DNA of 64,000 nt from Mycobacterium asiaticum (GCF_001673635.1 NZ_LZMH01000037.1:62001-126000), one strand, 5' to 3'. Positions 53,378 to 63,109 are shown, counted from the first letter of the stretch. Notes: generated by a model not told the origin, from the letters alone. Program-made: numbers and translations.

Positions 53378-54124
53378 TCAGCCCGGCTTGGTTGCGGTGA
53401 CGAATTGCAGGGCACGCTGCGTCTGCTGCTCGACGTCGATCAGTCCTGCCTCGCTGAACAGGTCGACGAAGGCGTCCCGGTCGAACATGGTCAACCCGAT
53501 CAGCCGTGCCGTGGCGTGCAGCGCCAGGTTGATCGGCGGCGGTTGGCCGGCGTAACTGGTCAGGATGGCGATCCGTCCGCCCGGTCGCAGCACCCGCACC
53601 ATCTCGTGCGCGATCCGGAACGGCTCGGGCATCAGGTACAGCGCCCCGAAACAGCAAACGGCGTCGAAGGTTTCGTCGCCGAACGGCAGGTCGCGGGCGT
53701 CGCCGCGGACATAGCAAGTGCGCGGTCCGCTGTTGTCCTGAACGGCGCGGGTCAGCATCGGCTCGGAAATGTCGAAGCCGACCGCGAGGCTGCCGGTGGA
53801 CAGCTGTTCGGCCAGTGGCCCGGTGAAATTACCTGGCCCGCAGGCAACGTCGAGTAGGCGTTTGGCGCTGCGCAGGCGCAGGGCCTCGGCCGCGCGGCGC
53901 TCCTCGGCGCGGGTGGTCATCCCGCTGGCGAAATAGAAGGACGTCGGCCGCCACAGCCCTTCGTACACCGTCGCGACCAAAGGGCTGTTCATCGCGCGCT
54001 GAGCAAACGTCGGAGCCGGTGTCGCCGTCGATTCGCCCAGCACGTCGAGGTAGCCGTGCCGCAGCACGGCCGGCCTGTTGAGCAGACTTCGCGTCAGCTC
54101 CATCCGGTCCTGGTTATCGATCAC
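53378..54124 (-). CDS. Class I SAM-dependent methyltransferase
   Basis: This 248-residue methyltransferase shows motif I RLLDVACGPGNFTGPLAEQL, motif II GSLAVGFDISEPMLTRA, post-II YVRGDARDLPFGDETFDAVCCFGALYLM in pieces, and motif III RVLRPGGRIAILTSY. This is the methyltransferase-11/UbiE-like group, which methylates small molecules, lipids or quinones. The N-terminus has no membrane segment. GTG 54124 is the start; ATG 54103 (MELTRSLL) is an alternative. A perfect 7-2-7 palindrome lies 33 bases upstream in the interval shared with the divergent acetyltransferase gene. Confidence 0.88.
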   Translation of the reverse strand: MIDNQDRMELTRSLLNRPAVLRHGYLDVLGESTATPAPTFAQRAMNSPLVATVYEGLWRPTSFYFASGMTTRAEERRAAEALRLRSAKRLLDVACGPGNFTGPLAEQLSTGSLAVGFDISEPMLTRAVQDNSGPRTCYVRGDARDLPFGDETFDAVCCFGALYLMPEPFRIAHEMVRVLRPGGRIAILTSYAGQPPPINLALHATARLIGLTMFDRDAFVDLFSEAGLIDVEQQTQRALQFVTATKPG

Positions 54125-54156
54125 GTCGGGCCCTTTTCTGCTGTCCTGCGTCGCAG

Positions 54157-54172
54157 TGACGACCTGTCGTCA
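54157..54172. promoter_or_regulatory. Palindrome between methyltransferase and acetyltransferase genes
   Basis: TGACGAC-CT-GTCGTCA is a perfect inverted repeat, 33 bases before the methyltransferase start and 85 before the acetyltransferase start. The half-site TGACGAC is the same as in the tetR operator at 49131-49163, but the spacing of the TGACG/CGTCA cores differs (six against two bases). It is a likely regulator-binding site; the regulator is unknown. Confidence 0.5.
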
Positions 54173-54178
54173 GGCTAG

Positions 54179-55243
<1,065 letters not shown>

Positions 55244-55280
55244 TCCGCAGGCCAGCCGCCGCGGCGTGATATCAACGATC

Positions 55281-55952
55281 ATGCGGCCGTCACGCCTTGG
55301 CGCTGCGCTGGCCCTGCTGCTCGCCGGCTGCGCTCAGTCTCCGGCGCCGGCTCCGGCATCGGGGACGCTGAGTTCGACACAGCGCGGCACGGTCGTCAAT
55401 CCCGCCAACATCCGCCGCGTCGGGCGGGAGCTGCCGCCTGGCTACGAGGTGTCCAACGTGCCGCGGGCCGCCTCACCCCGGGCGATCTGGGGCGTCGGGG
55501 GCAACGCCGGCGCGGTCCCGCCGCAGTGTATTGCGCTGGCCGAATTGGCGACCGGGCCGGACCCGGCTGCGCAAGGAGTTTCTGGTTCCGGGCCGGGCGG
55601 GATCCTGGATGCGGTCGTGGTGCCGGTGGCCGCGGGGTCGCGTCCCGACCGGGCGTTGGTGAGCGTGTGTGGCCGCTGGGAGCTGAGCGCCGGGCGCACC
55701 AAGGTAAGCATCGAAAGCGTCGACGCACCGCACATCGACGGCGCGGAAAGCAGTGGCATGGTGGCCGACATCCGCGCAGCCGTCGAATCCGGCAGCGAAA
55801 TCGATTCTCGGGCATACACATTCATTGCCTACCTGGGCGAATACTGCGCATTCACCACGCTGACCACCGATCCGGGTTCGATGCTGCCTCCGCTACCGGC
55901 GCAATTCGCCGCCGATCTCCTGGTCAAAACCGTGTCGACGTTACGTGGCTGA
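55281..55952 (+). CDS. Lipoprotein of the Rv0999/DUF5642 type, copy 1
   Basis: This 223-residue exported lipoprotein has signal peptide MRPSRLGAALALLLAGCAQ with lipobox LLAGC at about residue 17. The mature part contains IRRVGRELPPGYEVSNVPRA, CIALAELATGPDP, VSVCGRWELSAGRTKVSIES, VDAPHIDGAES and the C-terminal ADLLVKTVSTLRG. ATG 55281 is preferred over GTG 55266 because it places the signal peptide correctly. It is followed, with eight bases of possible overlap or a 28-base gap, by a paralogue. The function of the family is unknown. Confidence 0.85.
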   Translation: MRPSRLGAALALLLAGCAQSPAPAPASGTLSSTQRGTVVNPANIRRVGRELPPGYEVSNVPRAASPRAIWGVGGNAGAVPPQCIALAELATGPDPAAQGVSGSGPGGILDAVVVPVAAGSRPDRALVSVCGRWELSAGRTKVSIESVDAPHIDGAESSGMVADIRAAVESGSEIDSRAYTFIAYLGEYCAFTTLTTDPGSMLPPLPAQFAADLLVKTVSTLRG

Positions 55953-55980
55953 GCATTTCGACTTGGGTAGATTGGCGACG

Positions 55981-56640
55981 ATGTGGAAGCGGGCAATGGC
56001 GGTCGGGTCGGTGTGCCTGCTGGTCGGCTGCTCGCCGGGGGCGAACTCGTCACAGCCCATCAAGGCTGACATCGCCAAGATTCTGGACGTCAAATCCAGC
56101 TTTGGCCCCGAGTTCAAGGTCACCGACGTCACCCCAAGGGCCATTGACCCGCAGTTCTTCTCGTCCCGCAAGCTCCCTGAGGGGCTCACTTTCGACCCGG
56201 CGAACTGCGCGAAGGCCGCGACCGGACCGGAGCTGCCGTCCGGGTTGCAGGGCAACATGGCGGCGGTTTCCGCCGAGGGCAACGGCAACCGGTTCGTCGT
56301 GATCGGTTTGGAAACCTCTCAGGCGTTGCCGATCAACGACCCCGGCAAGGACTGCGCCAAGGTGGGATTCTCCGGTGCGCAGCTGCGCGGCGCGATCGAG
56401 GTGATCGACGCACCGCATATCGACGATGTACACACCCAGGCCGTGCACCGCGTCCTACAGGCACTCGTCGCCGGCGCCGCCCGTACCGGCGAACTTTACG
56501 ACTACTCGGCGCAATTCGGTGATTACCAGGTGATCGTGATCGCCAACCCGCTGGTGGTTCCCGGCCAGCCGGTGGCCAAGGTGGACACGCAGCGTGCCCG
56601 CGACTTGCTGGTCAAGGCGGTCGGGGCGGTTCGGGGCTAG
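55981..56640 (+). CDS. Lipoprotein of the Rv0999/DUF5642 type, copy 2
   Basis: This 219-residue lipoprotein has signal MWKRAMAVGSVCLLVGCSPG and lipobox LLVGC. It is a diverged tandem paralogue of the preceding gene: shared blocks include FKVTDVTPRAIDPQFF (aligned with YEVSNVPRAASPRAIW), VIDAPHIDDVHT (against VDAPHIDGAES) and ARDLLVKAVGAVRG (against ADLLVKTVSTLRG). A GTG at 55945 would overlap copy 1 and remove the signal peptide from the N-terminus, so ATG 55981 is used. Only one such gene (Rv0999) is recalled here in H37Rv. Confidence 0.83.
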   Translation: MWKRAMAVGSVCLLVGCSPGANSSQPIKADIAKILDVKSSFGPEFKVTDVTPRAIDPQFFSSRKLPEGLTFDPANCAKAATGPELPSGLQGNMAAVSAEGNGNRFVVIGLETSQALPINDPGKDCAKVGFSGAQLRGAIEVIDAPHIDDVHTQAVHRVLQALVAGAARTGELYDYSAQFGDYQVIVIANPLVVPGQPVAKVDTQRARDLLVKAVGAVRG

Positions 56641-56651
56641 ACCATAAGCTG

Positions 56652-57248
56652 CTAACGCACGTTGCGCGGGCGAAATTGCAGGCTCACCCGCGGACCCGCC
56701 GAAGCGGTGGTCTTGGGCACCGCATGCTCCCAGGTGCGTTGACAGGAGCCGCCCATCACCAACAGATCGCCGTGTGCCAGCGGCAACCGCAACGACGGTC
56801 CGCCGCCACGTCGGCGCATCGCGAACGTCCGGGTGGCGCCCAGACTGACGATGGCGACCATGGTGTCCTCGGAGCTGCTGCGGCCGATGGTGTCACCATG
56901 CCAGGCCACGCTGTCCGATCCGTCCCGGTAGCAGCACATTCCGACGGTGGTGAACGGTTCGCCGAGCTCGCCGGCATAGATGTCGTTGAGCCGCCGCCGC
57001 AACCGGGTCAGCGCGGGATGCGGTGGGTCCTCGACGGTCAGGTCGTGGAAGCTGACCAGGCGGGGCACGTCGACCACCCGGTCGTACATCTGGCGGCGTT
57101 CAGCCCGCCACGGGATCGTGGTGAGCAGGGCCTGCAGCAGCTCGTCGCCGTCCTTGAGCCAGTTCGCGCGGACGTCGATGAAGGCTCCGTCACCGAGCTG
57201 CCTGCGCTCGTTGTGCTCGAACAGCGAGCCCTGAACCGCGATCGCCAC
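56652..57248 (-). CDS. AlkB-like 2-oxoglutarate/Fe(II) dioxygenase (Rv1000c-like)
   Basis: This 198-residue dioxygenase of the AlkB family repairs alkylated nucleic acid bases by oxidative demethylation. Iron ligands are visible as HGD in DSVAWHGDTIGRSS and the distal histidine in TWEHAVPKT; the 2-oxoglutarate arginine is in GPRVSLQFRPRN. Other family features are PWRAERRQMYDRVVDVPRL, CCYRDGSDS and LAHGDLLVMGGSCQRTWEH in two parts. GTG 57248 (MAIAVQGSLFEH) fits the H37Rv protein. It diverges from arcA. Confidence 0.9.
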   Translation of the reverse strand: MAIAVQGSLFEHNERRQLGDGAFIDVRANWLKDGDELLQALLTTIPWRAERRQMYDRVVDVPRLVSFHDLTVEDPPHPALTRLRRRLNDIYAGELGEPFTTVGMCCYRDGSDSVAWHGDTIGRSSSEDTMVAIVSLGATRTFAMRRRGGGPSLRLPLAHGDLLVMGGSCQRTWEHAVPKTTASAGPRVSLQFRPRNVR

Positions 57249-57329
57249 GCCCGCAATTCTATCGCACACCCGTTCGATCGATCGGCGTGTGGCGCGCCCG
57301 GTCGCGTCCGCCCCGCTACGGTTTGAGCT

Positions 57330-58538
57330 GTGGGTGTCGTGCTGGGGACCAATTCTGAGGTGGGCGCATTACGGGTCGCCATCCTGCACCGGCCCGGCGC
57401 CGAATTGCGGCGGCTCAACCCGAGCAACAGCGATCAGCTGCTGTTCGACGGGCTGCCGTGGGTGGACCGCGCACAAGATGAGCACGACCAGTTCGCCGAG
57501 CTGCTGCGCGCTAACGGTGTGGAGGTGCTGCTGCTCTCGCAGCTGCTGACCGAGGCGCTGCAGCACAGCGGAGCGGCACGCATGCAGGGCGTGGCGGCGG
57601 CGGTCAATGCCCGGCGGCTCGGAGTGACTCTGGCGCAAGACCTTTCGGCATACCTGCGTGGCCTCGAGCCCGCGGCGCTGGCACAGGTGTTGACGGCGGG
57701 CATGACCTTCGAGGAGCTGCCGCCCAGCATCCGCACCGACGTGTCACTGGTGCTGCGGATGCACCACGGCTCGGATTTCGTGATCGAACCCCTGCCGAAC
57801 CTGGTGTTCACCCGGGACTCCTCGATCTGGATCGGACCGAAGGTGGTGATCCCGTCGCTGGCGCTGCCGGCGCGGGTCCGGGAAGCGTCGCTTACCGACA
57901 TCATCTATGCCCACCACCCGCGATTCACCGGCGTGCGGCGGGCCTACGAGTCGCGCACCGCCCCGGTCGAGGGCGGGGACGTGCTGTTGCTCGCCCCCGG
58001 TGTGATCGCGGTGGGTGTGGGCGAGCGGACGACACCCGCGGGTGCGGAAGCGTTGGCGCGCAGCCTGTTCGACGACGATCTCGCGCACACCGTGCTCGCG
58101 GTGCCGATCGCCCAGAAGCGGGCCCAGATGCACCTGGACACCGTGTGCACGGTGGTCGACGTCGACGCGGTGGTGATGTACGCCAACGTCGTCGACACGC
58201 TGTCGGCCTTTACGATTCGACGCACCGCCGCGGGGGTGACCATCAGCGACGCGGCCCCGTTCGTGGAGGCCGCCGCCGCCGCGATGGGGATCGAGAAACT
58301 GCGTGTCATCGATACCGGCCGCGATCCCGTCGTCGCCGAGCGCGAACAATGGGACGACGGAAACAACACATTGGCCCTGGCGCCCGGGGTGGTCGTCGCC
58401 TACGAGCGCAATTCGCAGACCAATGCGCGCTTGCAGGACGCCGGCATCGAGGTGCTCACTATTGCAGGCTCCGAACTGGGCACCGGGCGCGGCGGGCCGC
58501 GCTGCATGTCGTGTCCGGCCGCCCGCGACCCCCTCTGA
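57330..58538 (+). CDS. arcA: Arginine deiminase
   Basis: This 402-residue enzyme hydrolyses arginine to citrulline and ammonia. Conserved active-site elements are [13 protein letters not shown] (FTRD), [11 protein letters not shown] (EGGD), [17 protein letters not shown] (catalytic His) and the nucleophilic cysteine in [19 protein letters not shown] near the C-terminus. No ornithine transcarbamylase or carbamate kinase lies nearby, so it is an orphan deiminase rather than an ADI operon member. A -10-like TACGGT (57317-57322) ends seven bases before GTG 57330, indicating a leaderless transcript. The end is marked by a hairpin shared with the convergent SRPBCC gene. Confidence 0.96.
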   Translation: MGVVLGTNSEVGALRVAILHRPGAELRRLNPSNSDQLLFDGLPWVDRAQDEHDQFAELLRANGVEVLLLSQLLTEALQHSGAARMQGVAAAVNARRLGVTLAQDLSAYLRGLEPAALAQVLTAGMTFEELPPSIRTDVSLVLRMHHGSDFVIEPLPNLVFTRDSSIWIGPKVVIPSLALPARVREASLTDIIYAHHPRFTGVRRAYESRTAPVEGGDVLLLAPGVIAVGVGERTTPAGAEALARSLFDDDLAHTVLAVPIAQKRAQMHLDTVCTVVDVDAVVMYANVVDTLSAFTIRRTAAGVTISDAAPFVEAAAAAMGIEKLRVIDTGRDPVVAEREQWDDGNNTLALAPGVVVAYERNSQTNARLQDAGIEVLTIAGSELGTGRGGPRCMSCPAARDPL

Positions 58539-58545
58539 GGTGTGC

Positions 58546-58603
58546 CGAGCAGTCCCAAAAGCGCCCAACTTCGGCACGAAATTGGTGCTTTTGCGTCTGC
58601 TCG
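58546..58603. terminator. Degenerate hairpin of the GAGCAGACGCA family between arcA and SRPBCC gene
   Basis: The right arm (58582-58603) carries TTTTGCGTCTGCTCG, identical to the other two copies. The left arm (58546-58568, beginning CGAGCAGTCCCAAAAGCG) has diverged at several positions, so the stem is imperfect. It fills the gap between convergent arcA and the SRPBCC gene, ending one base before the latter's stop codon. It is probably a bidirectional terminator. Confidence 0.6.
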
Positions 58604-59047
58604 CTACCCCGCGTTCTTGACTTCGAGCACTCGCTTGCGCAGCCCATCAGTCGCGGCCCGCATCAACCACTGGGCCGCCTTGCGAACCAGAAACCCCGGC
58701 ACGGGGGCGGCCAGATCCACCGTCAACTCCAGCCGCACCCGGGTGGCATCACGCTCGGGAGTCAGGGTGTAACGGCCCTGTTGGCTACGTAACTGCTTGG
58801 CGCTCAACAAGTCCCAGCTCAAGCCGTCGTCGTGCAGGTGATACTGCACCACCTGTTCATCGGTGGCGCCCATCACCTTGACCGTCTGCCGGCACTGGCT
58901 CGGCCGGCCCCGCTCGTCGCGGGTCAGGATTTCGATGCTCTCGTGCAACGCGGACCACTCGGGCAACGACTCGAGGTCCAGCAACACCGCCATGATCTGT
59001 GCGGGCGTCGCGTCGACCACAACCTCGCGGGCATCCGTTATGGCCAT
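58604..59047 (-). CDS. SRPBCC (polyketide cyclase/START-like) family protein
   Basis: This 147-residue single-domain protein fits the SRPBCC fold common in mycobacteria: an N-terminal strand and helix AREVVVDATPAQIMAVLLDLESLPEWS, central strands (RQTVKVMGATDEQVVQYHLHDD, GRYTLTPERDATRVRLELTV) and a long C-terminal helix (VRKAAQWLMRAATDGLRKRVLE). These proteins bind hydrophobic ligands in a cavity; the ligand is unknown. ATG 59047 is chosen by homology to family starts. It is upstream-adjacent to the mannosyltransferase gene on the same strand (39-base gap), so co-transcription is likely. Confidence 0.86.
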   Translation of the reverse strand: MAITDAREVVVDATPAQIMAVLLDLESLPEWSALHESIEILTRDERGRPSQCRQTVKVMGATDEQVVQYHLHDDGLSWDLLSAKQLRSQQGRYTLTPERDATRVRLELTVDLAAPVPGFLVRKAAQWLMRAATDGLRKRVLEVKNAG

Positions 59048-59086
59048 CGGGCAAGCATAGTGAGCCGGGTCCGGATGCCCGGCCAA

Positions 59087-60655
59087 CTACCGCCAGCTGG
59101 GCAGCCAGATCTCCATGTCCCACGTCTCCTGGGAAATAGGCAGCCCGCTCAGCACCGGGAACAGCCAGGCGAAATTCGTCACCACCAGAGCTACATAACA
59201 GCTCACCAGGATCAGCCCCAGCGTGCGCCGCTCCTGGTTCTGCCGGGGCTGATGCAGGATGTCGCCCAGGATCAGCGCGATGGCCATCACCAGGAACGGC
59301 CCCATCGTTGCCGCATAGAAGAAGTACATCTGCCGGTCGATCTCGGCGAACCACGGCAACCATCCGGCGCAATACCCAACCCACACCGCGGCGTAGCGCC
59401 AGTCACGGCGCACGAACATCCGCCACGATGCATAGAACAACACCGGCACCGCCAACCACCACAGCGCCGGAGTGCCCACCAGCATGACGGCCTTGACGCA
59501 CGACTGCGCGCCACAGCCGGCCACGTTCTGCTGATCGATGGCATACAGCACCGGGCGCAGTGACATCGGCCAGCTCCACGGCTTGGATTCCCACGGATGG
59601 TGGTTGCCCGCCGAATTCGTCAGCGTCGCATGGAAATGGAAGGCCTTGGTGGTGTAGTACCACAGCGAGCGGATGGCGTCGGGCAGCGGGACGACGCTGT
59701 CGGGCCCGATGGTCTGGCCGACCTGGTGGCGGTCGATCGCGGTTTCCGAGGCGAACCACCCCGCATAGCTGGCGAGGTAGACCCCGAACGGGATGAGCAC
59801 GAGTGCATACGCGCCGGGCGCCAAATCGCGCCACACTGCGCCCAGCCACGGCCGGGGGACCTGATACTGACGGCGGGCGGCGATATCAAAGGCCAGCGAC
59901 ATCACGCCGAAGAACGCAATGAAATACAGCCCGGACCACTTGGTCCCCAACGCCAATCCCAACAGCACGCCGGCGCCGAACCGCCACCAACGCACACCCA
60001 GCCGCGGGCCCCACACCGTCTCGGCGATGCGGCCCTCGGCGAACGCGATATGCATCCGCCGACGGACTTGATCACGATCGACCATGAGCGCGCCGAACGC
60101 CGCGACGACGAAAAAAGTCAGGAAACCGTCCAGCAACGCGGTGCGCGCCGTCACGAAGCTCACGCCGTCGCAGATGACCAAAATCCCGGCGACCGCGCCC
60201 ACCAGCGTGGACCGGCTGATCCGCCGCACAATGCGCGTCACCAGCGCGACCAGCACCACCCCCAGCAGCGCGCCGGTGAACCGCCAGCCGAATCCGGTGT
60301 AGCCGAACAGCGCCTCTCCGATGGCGATCAGCTGCTTGCCGACCGGGGGATGCACAACCAGGCCGAAACCCGGATTGTCCTCGACCCAATGGTTGTTCAG
60401 TACTTGCCAGGCTTGCGGTGCGTAGTGCTTCTCGTCGAAGATCGGCGTGCCGGCATCGGTGGGCGAGCCGAGGTTGAGGAAGCGGGTGAACGCGGCGAGC
60501 AGGGTGATGACGGCGGTGGTGACCCAGCCGCGCATCCGGTCCACCGGCCCGAAGTCGGCGAACGGCACCAGGGGGCCGGGGCTGATCAGCGGGGTCTGAC
60601 GAGGCTCCGGGCGCTCCTCGAGCACGACTGGGGTTTCTCGGGGCGGGGCGGACAT
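59087..60655 (-). CDS. Dolichyl/polyprenyl-phosphate-mannose protein mannosyltransferase (PMT, GT39)
   Basis: This 522-residue integral membrane glycosyltransferase matches H37Rv Rv1002c. It has about eleven membrane helices, a first external loop with the catalytic acid pair in PIFDEKHYAPQAWQVL, and VEDNPGFGLVVHPPVGKQLIA. Further signatures are RITRSTLVG-like RISRSTLVGAVAGIL, FHFHATLTNSAGNHHPWESKPW in two parts, and YFFYAATMGPFLV. It O-mannosylates exported proteins during Sec translocation, using polyprenyl-phosphate mannose. The start is ATG 60655, preceded by an in-frame GTG. It diverges from rsmI with only 24 bases between starts, so their promoters must overlap. Confidence 0.94.
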   Translation of the reverse strand: MSAPPRETPVVLEERPEPRQTPLISPGPLVPFADFGPVDRMRGWVTTAVITLLAAFTRFLNLGSPTDAGTPIFDEKHYAPQAWQVLNNHWVEDNPGFGLVVHPPVGKQLIAIGEALFGYTGFGWRFTGALLGVVLVALVTRIVRRISRSTLVGAVAGILVICDGVSFVTARTALLDGFLTFFVVAAFGALMVDRDQVRRRMHIAFAEGRIAETVWGPRLGVRWWRFGAGVLLGLALGTKWSGLYFIAFFGVMSLAFDIAARRQYQVPRPWLGAVWRDLAPGAYALVLIPFGVYLASYAGWFASETAIDRHQVGQTIGPDSVVPLPDAIRSLWYYTTKAFHFHATLTNSAGNHHPWESKPWSWPMSLRPVLYAIDQQNVAGCGAQSCVKAVMLVGTPALWWLAVPVLFYASWRMFVRRDWRYAAVWVGYCAGWLPWFAEIDRQMYFFYAATMGPFLVMAIALILGDILHQPRQNQERRTLGLILVSCYVALVVTNFAWLFPVLSGLPISQETWDMEIWLPSWR

Positions 60656-60679
60656 CACGTCGATCGTAGGCTGTGCGGT

Positions 60680-61558
60680 GTGACCACTGGGCGCCTATTG
60701 CTGGGTGCGACGCCGTTGGGCCAACCCTCGGATGCCTCGCCCCGCTTGATCGAAGCGCTGGCCGACGCCGACGTCGTGGCCGCCGAAGACACCCGTCGGG
60801 TGCGGAATCTGGCCAAGGCGCTCGATGTCCAGATCGGCGGGCGGGTGCTGAGTCTGTTCGATCGGGTCGAGGCCACCCGGGTGGCCGCCCTGCTGGACGC
60901 CATCAGCGCCGGGGCCACCGTGCTGGTGGTCAGTGACGCGGGCATGCCGGTGATCAGTGATCCCGGCTATCGGCTGGTCACCGCGTGTGTCGCGGCGGGA
61001 CTTCCGGTGCAGTGCCTGCCCGGCCCGTCGGCGGTGACGACCGCGCTGGTGGTGTCCGGCCTGCCGGCGGAGAAGTTCTGCTTCGAAGGGTTCGCGCCGC
61101 GGCGCGGCTCCGCGCGCCGGACGTGGCTGGCCACGCTGGCCGACGAACGGCGCACCTGCGTGTTCTTCGAATCCCCGCGCCGGCTGGCTGCCTGCCTGCG
61201 CGACGCGGTCGAGCAGCTCGGGGGCGCCCGTCAGGCGGCCGTTTGCCGGGAGCTGACCAAGGTGCACGAGGAAGTGGTGCGCGGGTCGCTCGACGAGCTG
61301 GCGGCGTGGTCGGCCGGGGGAGTGCTGGGCGAGATCACCGTGGTGCTGGCCGGTGCCACACCTCGGGCCGACGTCTCGACCCTGGTCACCGAACTGGTGG
61401 CGGAGGTGGAGAACCTGATCGCGGGCGGAATCCGGATCAAGGACGCGTGCAGCCACGTGGCGGCTGGATATCCCGAAGTGCGCTCGCGCCAGCTCTACGA
61501 CGCGGTGCTCGCCTCACGCCGCGACGCGCAGCAGCTCGAGGAAGACTCGGAGGCCTAA
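60680..61558 (+). CDS. rsmI: 16S rRNA (cytidine(1402)-2'-O)-methyltransferase
   Basis: This 292-residue tetrapyrrole-methylase-fold enzyme 2'-O-methylates C1402 of 16S rRNA. Signatures are LLLGATPLGQPSDASPRLIEAL, VVAAEDTRRVRNLA (family AEDTR), VVSDAGMPVISDPGYRLV (SAM-binding GTPxISDPG-like), CLPGPSAVTTALVVSGLP, FEGFAPRRGSARRTWL, and VFFESPRRLAACL. The frame is open for over 1 kb upstream opposite the mannosyltransferase gene, but homology starts at GTG 60680. It corresponds to H37Rv Rv1003. The two-residue insert in GATPLGQPSDASPR replaces the common GNLxDI. Confidence 0.94.
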   Translation: MTTGRLLLGATPLGQPSDASPRLIEALADADVVAAEDTRRVRNLAKALDVQIGGRVLSLFDRVEATRVAALLDAISAGATVLVVSDAGMPVISDPGYRLVTACVAAGLPVQCLPGPSAVTTALVVSGLPAEKFCFEGFAPRRGSARRTWLATLADERRTCVFFESPRRLAACLRDAVEQLGGARQAAVCRELTKVHEEVVRGSLDELAAWSAGGVLGEITVVLAGATPRADVSTLVTELVAEVENLIAGGIRIKDACSHVAAGYPEVRSRQLYDAVLASRRDAQQLEEDSEA

Positions 61559-61582
61559 GCCCGGGCGCCGTCCGTCAGGACG

Positions 61583-63109
61583 TCAGAAGCAGGGCCCACC
61601 CGGTATCGGGCAGATCGGCGGGTGCGGGGGTGGTGCCGGCAGGGCGGGCAGCGCGGGGAGCGCGGGCAGGCCGGGCAAGCCAGGCAGGCCGGGCAACGCA
61701 GGCAGTCCGGGCAACCCAGGCAGTCCGGCGGGTAGCGCGGCCGCTATCGCCGGCAGTGCGGCAGCCAGCGCGGCCGGGTCGACACCCGGTAGCGCCGGCA
61801 GGCCCGGCAGCCCCGGCAGGCTCGGCAGCCCCGGCGCGCCTCCGCCGACCAGGGCGGGCAATGCCGCGGCAACCAATCCGGGATCCACGCCCGGTACGCC
61901 GCCGGCCAGGGCGGGAAGAGCGGCGCTCAGCATCGCCGGATTCACACCCGGGACCCCACCGGCCAATGCCGGAAGCAAGGCGGCCACCATCGCCGGATCC
62001 ACGTTGGGGATCCCACCCGGTATCGCCGTGGCCAGCGCGGGCAGCGCCGCCGACAGCATCGCTGGGTCGAGGCCGGGGATCGGGGGTAGCCCCGGGATGC
62101 CGGCGGCCAGGGCCGGCAAGGCCGCGGCGATGATCGCCGGGTCGACGCCCGGCAAGGGGGGCAGACCGGGAATGCCGCCGCTGGTAGCCAGTGCGATCAG
62201 GTCGGTGGGAGACACGCCGGGCAGACCTGGCAGGCCGTTTGCCGCCAAAGGCAGCAGGCTGGCCGCTGAAACGCCCGGCAGACCCGGCAGGCCGGGCAAG
62301 CCACCGGCGCCGGCGAGCGCGATCAGCCCTGCGGGCGACATGCCCGGGAGGCCGGGCAGGCTCGGCAGGCCGGGAAGACTCAGGCTGGGCAGCGCCGCGG
62401 CCGGCAATGCCGCCGCACCCGGTAGCAGTATGTTGCCCAGCGAGCCGAGGCCGTTGTTGACGGCGGGCAGCAGGCCGGAGCTCTGCAAGGCGTTGTAGGC
62501 GAGCACCACGTAGGTGACGGCCAGCGCACCTGAGGTCACCGCTCCGGAGACAGTGTTGCCTACCCCGATCAACCCGTTGACGATCGAAAAGGCCGCGTTG
62601 GCGCCATAAGGGATCCCGGCCAGCCCGGCTACGCCACCGGCCACGCCGTAGAGGTCCGGCACGCCCGGGATGCCGACGCCGGGGATGCCGCCGATGCCAG
62701 GAAGGGTGGGGTAGTCGTCGATGCCGGGCGGCAACGCCGACGCGGCCGGCGGGGTGGCCGGACTGATCGCGTTCGATGCGGGCGGCAAGAAACTCGAGCC
62801 GCCGCTGGACCCGGCGGGCGGCGTGTAGGCGGCCGGCGCGGGGTTTCCGGGCGTTTCGGGCCGCGGCGCGATGGCAGGCGAGGGAGGAGCCGGTGGCTCG
62901 ACCGCTGACGGCACCCGTGGCGCCTGGGCTCCGGACTGTTTGCCCGCCTCGGGCATCAGGACCGACGCCAGCCGATCGCACTGCTTACCTGCGCTGCAGG
63001 TGCCGCCCGAAGGCAGCGTCCTGGATTGGTTGGAGACGGTCAACGGCGCAACCGCCAGCGCACCACCCAAAACAGCGGCCGCCGCCGCGCCGACGATGGC
63101 GACTCTCAT
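61583..63109 (-). CDS. Exported Leu-Pro-Gly repeat protein (Rv1004c-like)
   Basis: This 508-residue protein has a signal sequence (MRVAIVGAAAAAVLGGALAVAP), a Pro-rich spacer, a short hydrophobic region (GVAGGVAGLAGIPYGANAAF, VTYVVLAYNALQSSG) and then about 280 residues of repeats. Two repeat types alternate: LPGLPGLPALPG collagen-like tracts and units of about 20 residues ending ALPALAGGVPG and containing DPAMLSAALPALA or DPAIIAAALPALA. Cysteine pairs bracket the protein (CSAGKQC near residue 45, CPIPGGPC at the very end). ATG 63109 has GGAGGGG upstream. The C-terminal cysteines might cross-link it at the surface. Function unknown. H37Rv Rv1004c is shorter (about 420), so the repeats vary. 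Confidence 0.82.
   Translation of the reverse strand: MRVAIVGAAAAAVLGGALAVAPLTVSNQSRTLPSGGTCSAGKQCDRLASVLMPEAGKQSGAQAPRVPSAVEPPAPPSPAIAPRPETPGNPAPAAYTPPAGSSGGSSFLPPASNAISPATPPAASALPPGIDDYPTLPGIGGIPGVGIPGVPDLYGVAGGVAGLAGIPYGANAAFSIVNGLIGVGNTVSGAVTSGALAVTYVVLAYNALQSSGLLPAVNNGLGSLGNILLPGAAALPAAALPSLSLPGLPSLPGLPGMSPAGLIALAGAGGLPGLPGLPGVSAASLLPLAANGLPGLPGVSPTDLIALATSGGIPGLPPLPGVDPAIIAAALPALAAGIPGLPPIPGLDPAMLSAALPALATAIPGGIPNVDPAMVAALLPALAGGVPGVNPAMLSAALPALAGGVPGVDPGLVAAALPALVGGGAPGLPSLPGLPGLPALPGVDPAALAAALPAIAAALPAGLPGLPGLPALPGLPGLPGLPALPALPALPAPPPHPPICPIPGGPCF

Noticed and set aside
59597..60679. Long upstream extension of rsmI
   Set aside because: It runs antisense to the mannosyltransferase gene and is His/Arg-rich without homology; rsmI signatures start at 60680.
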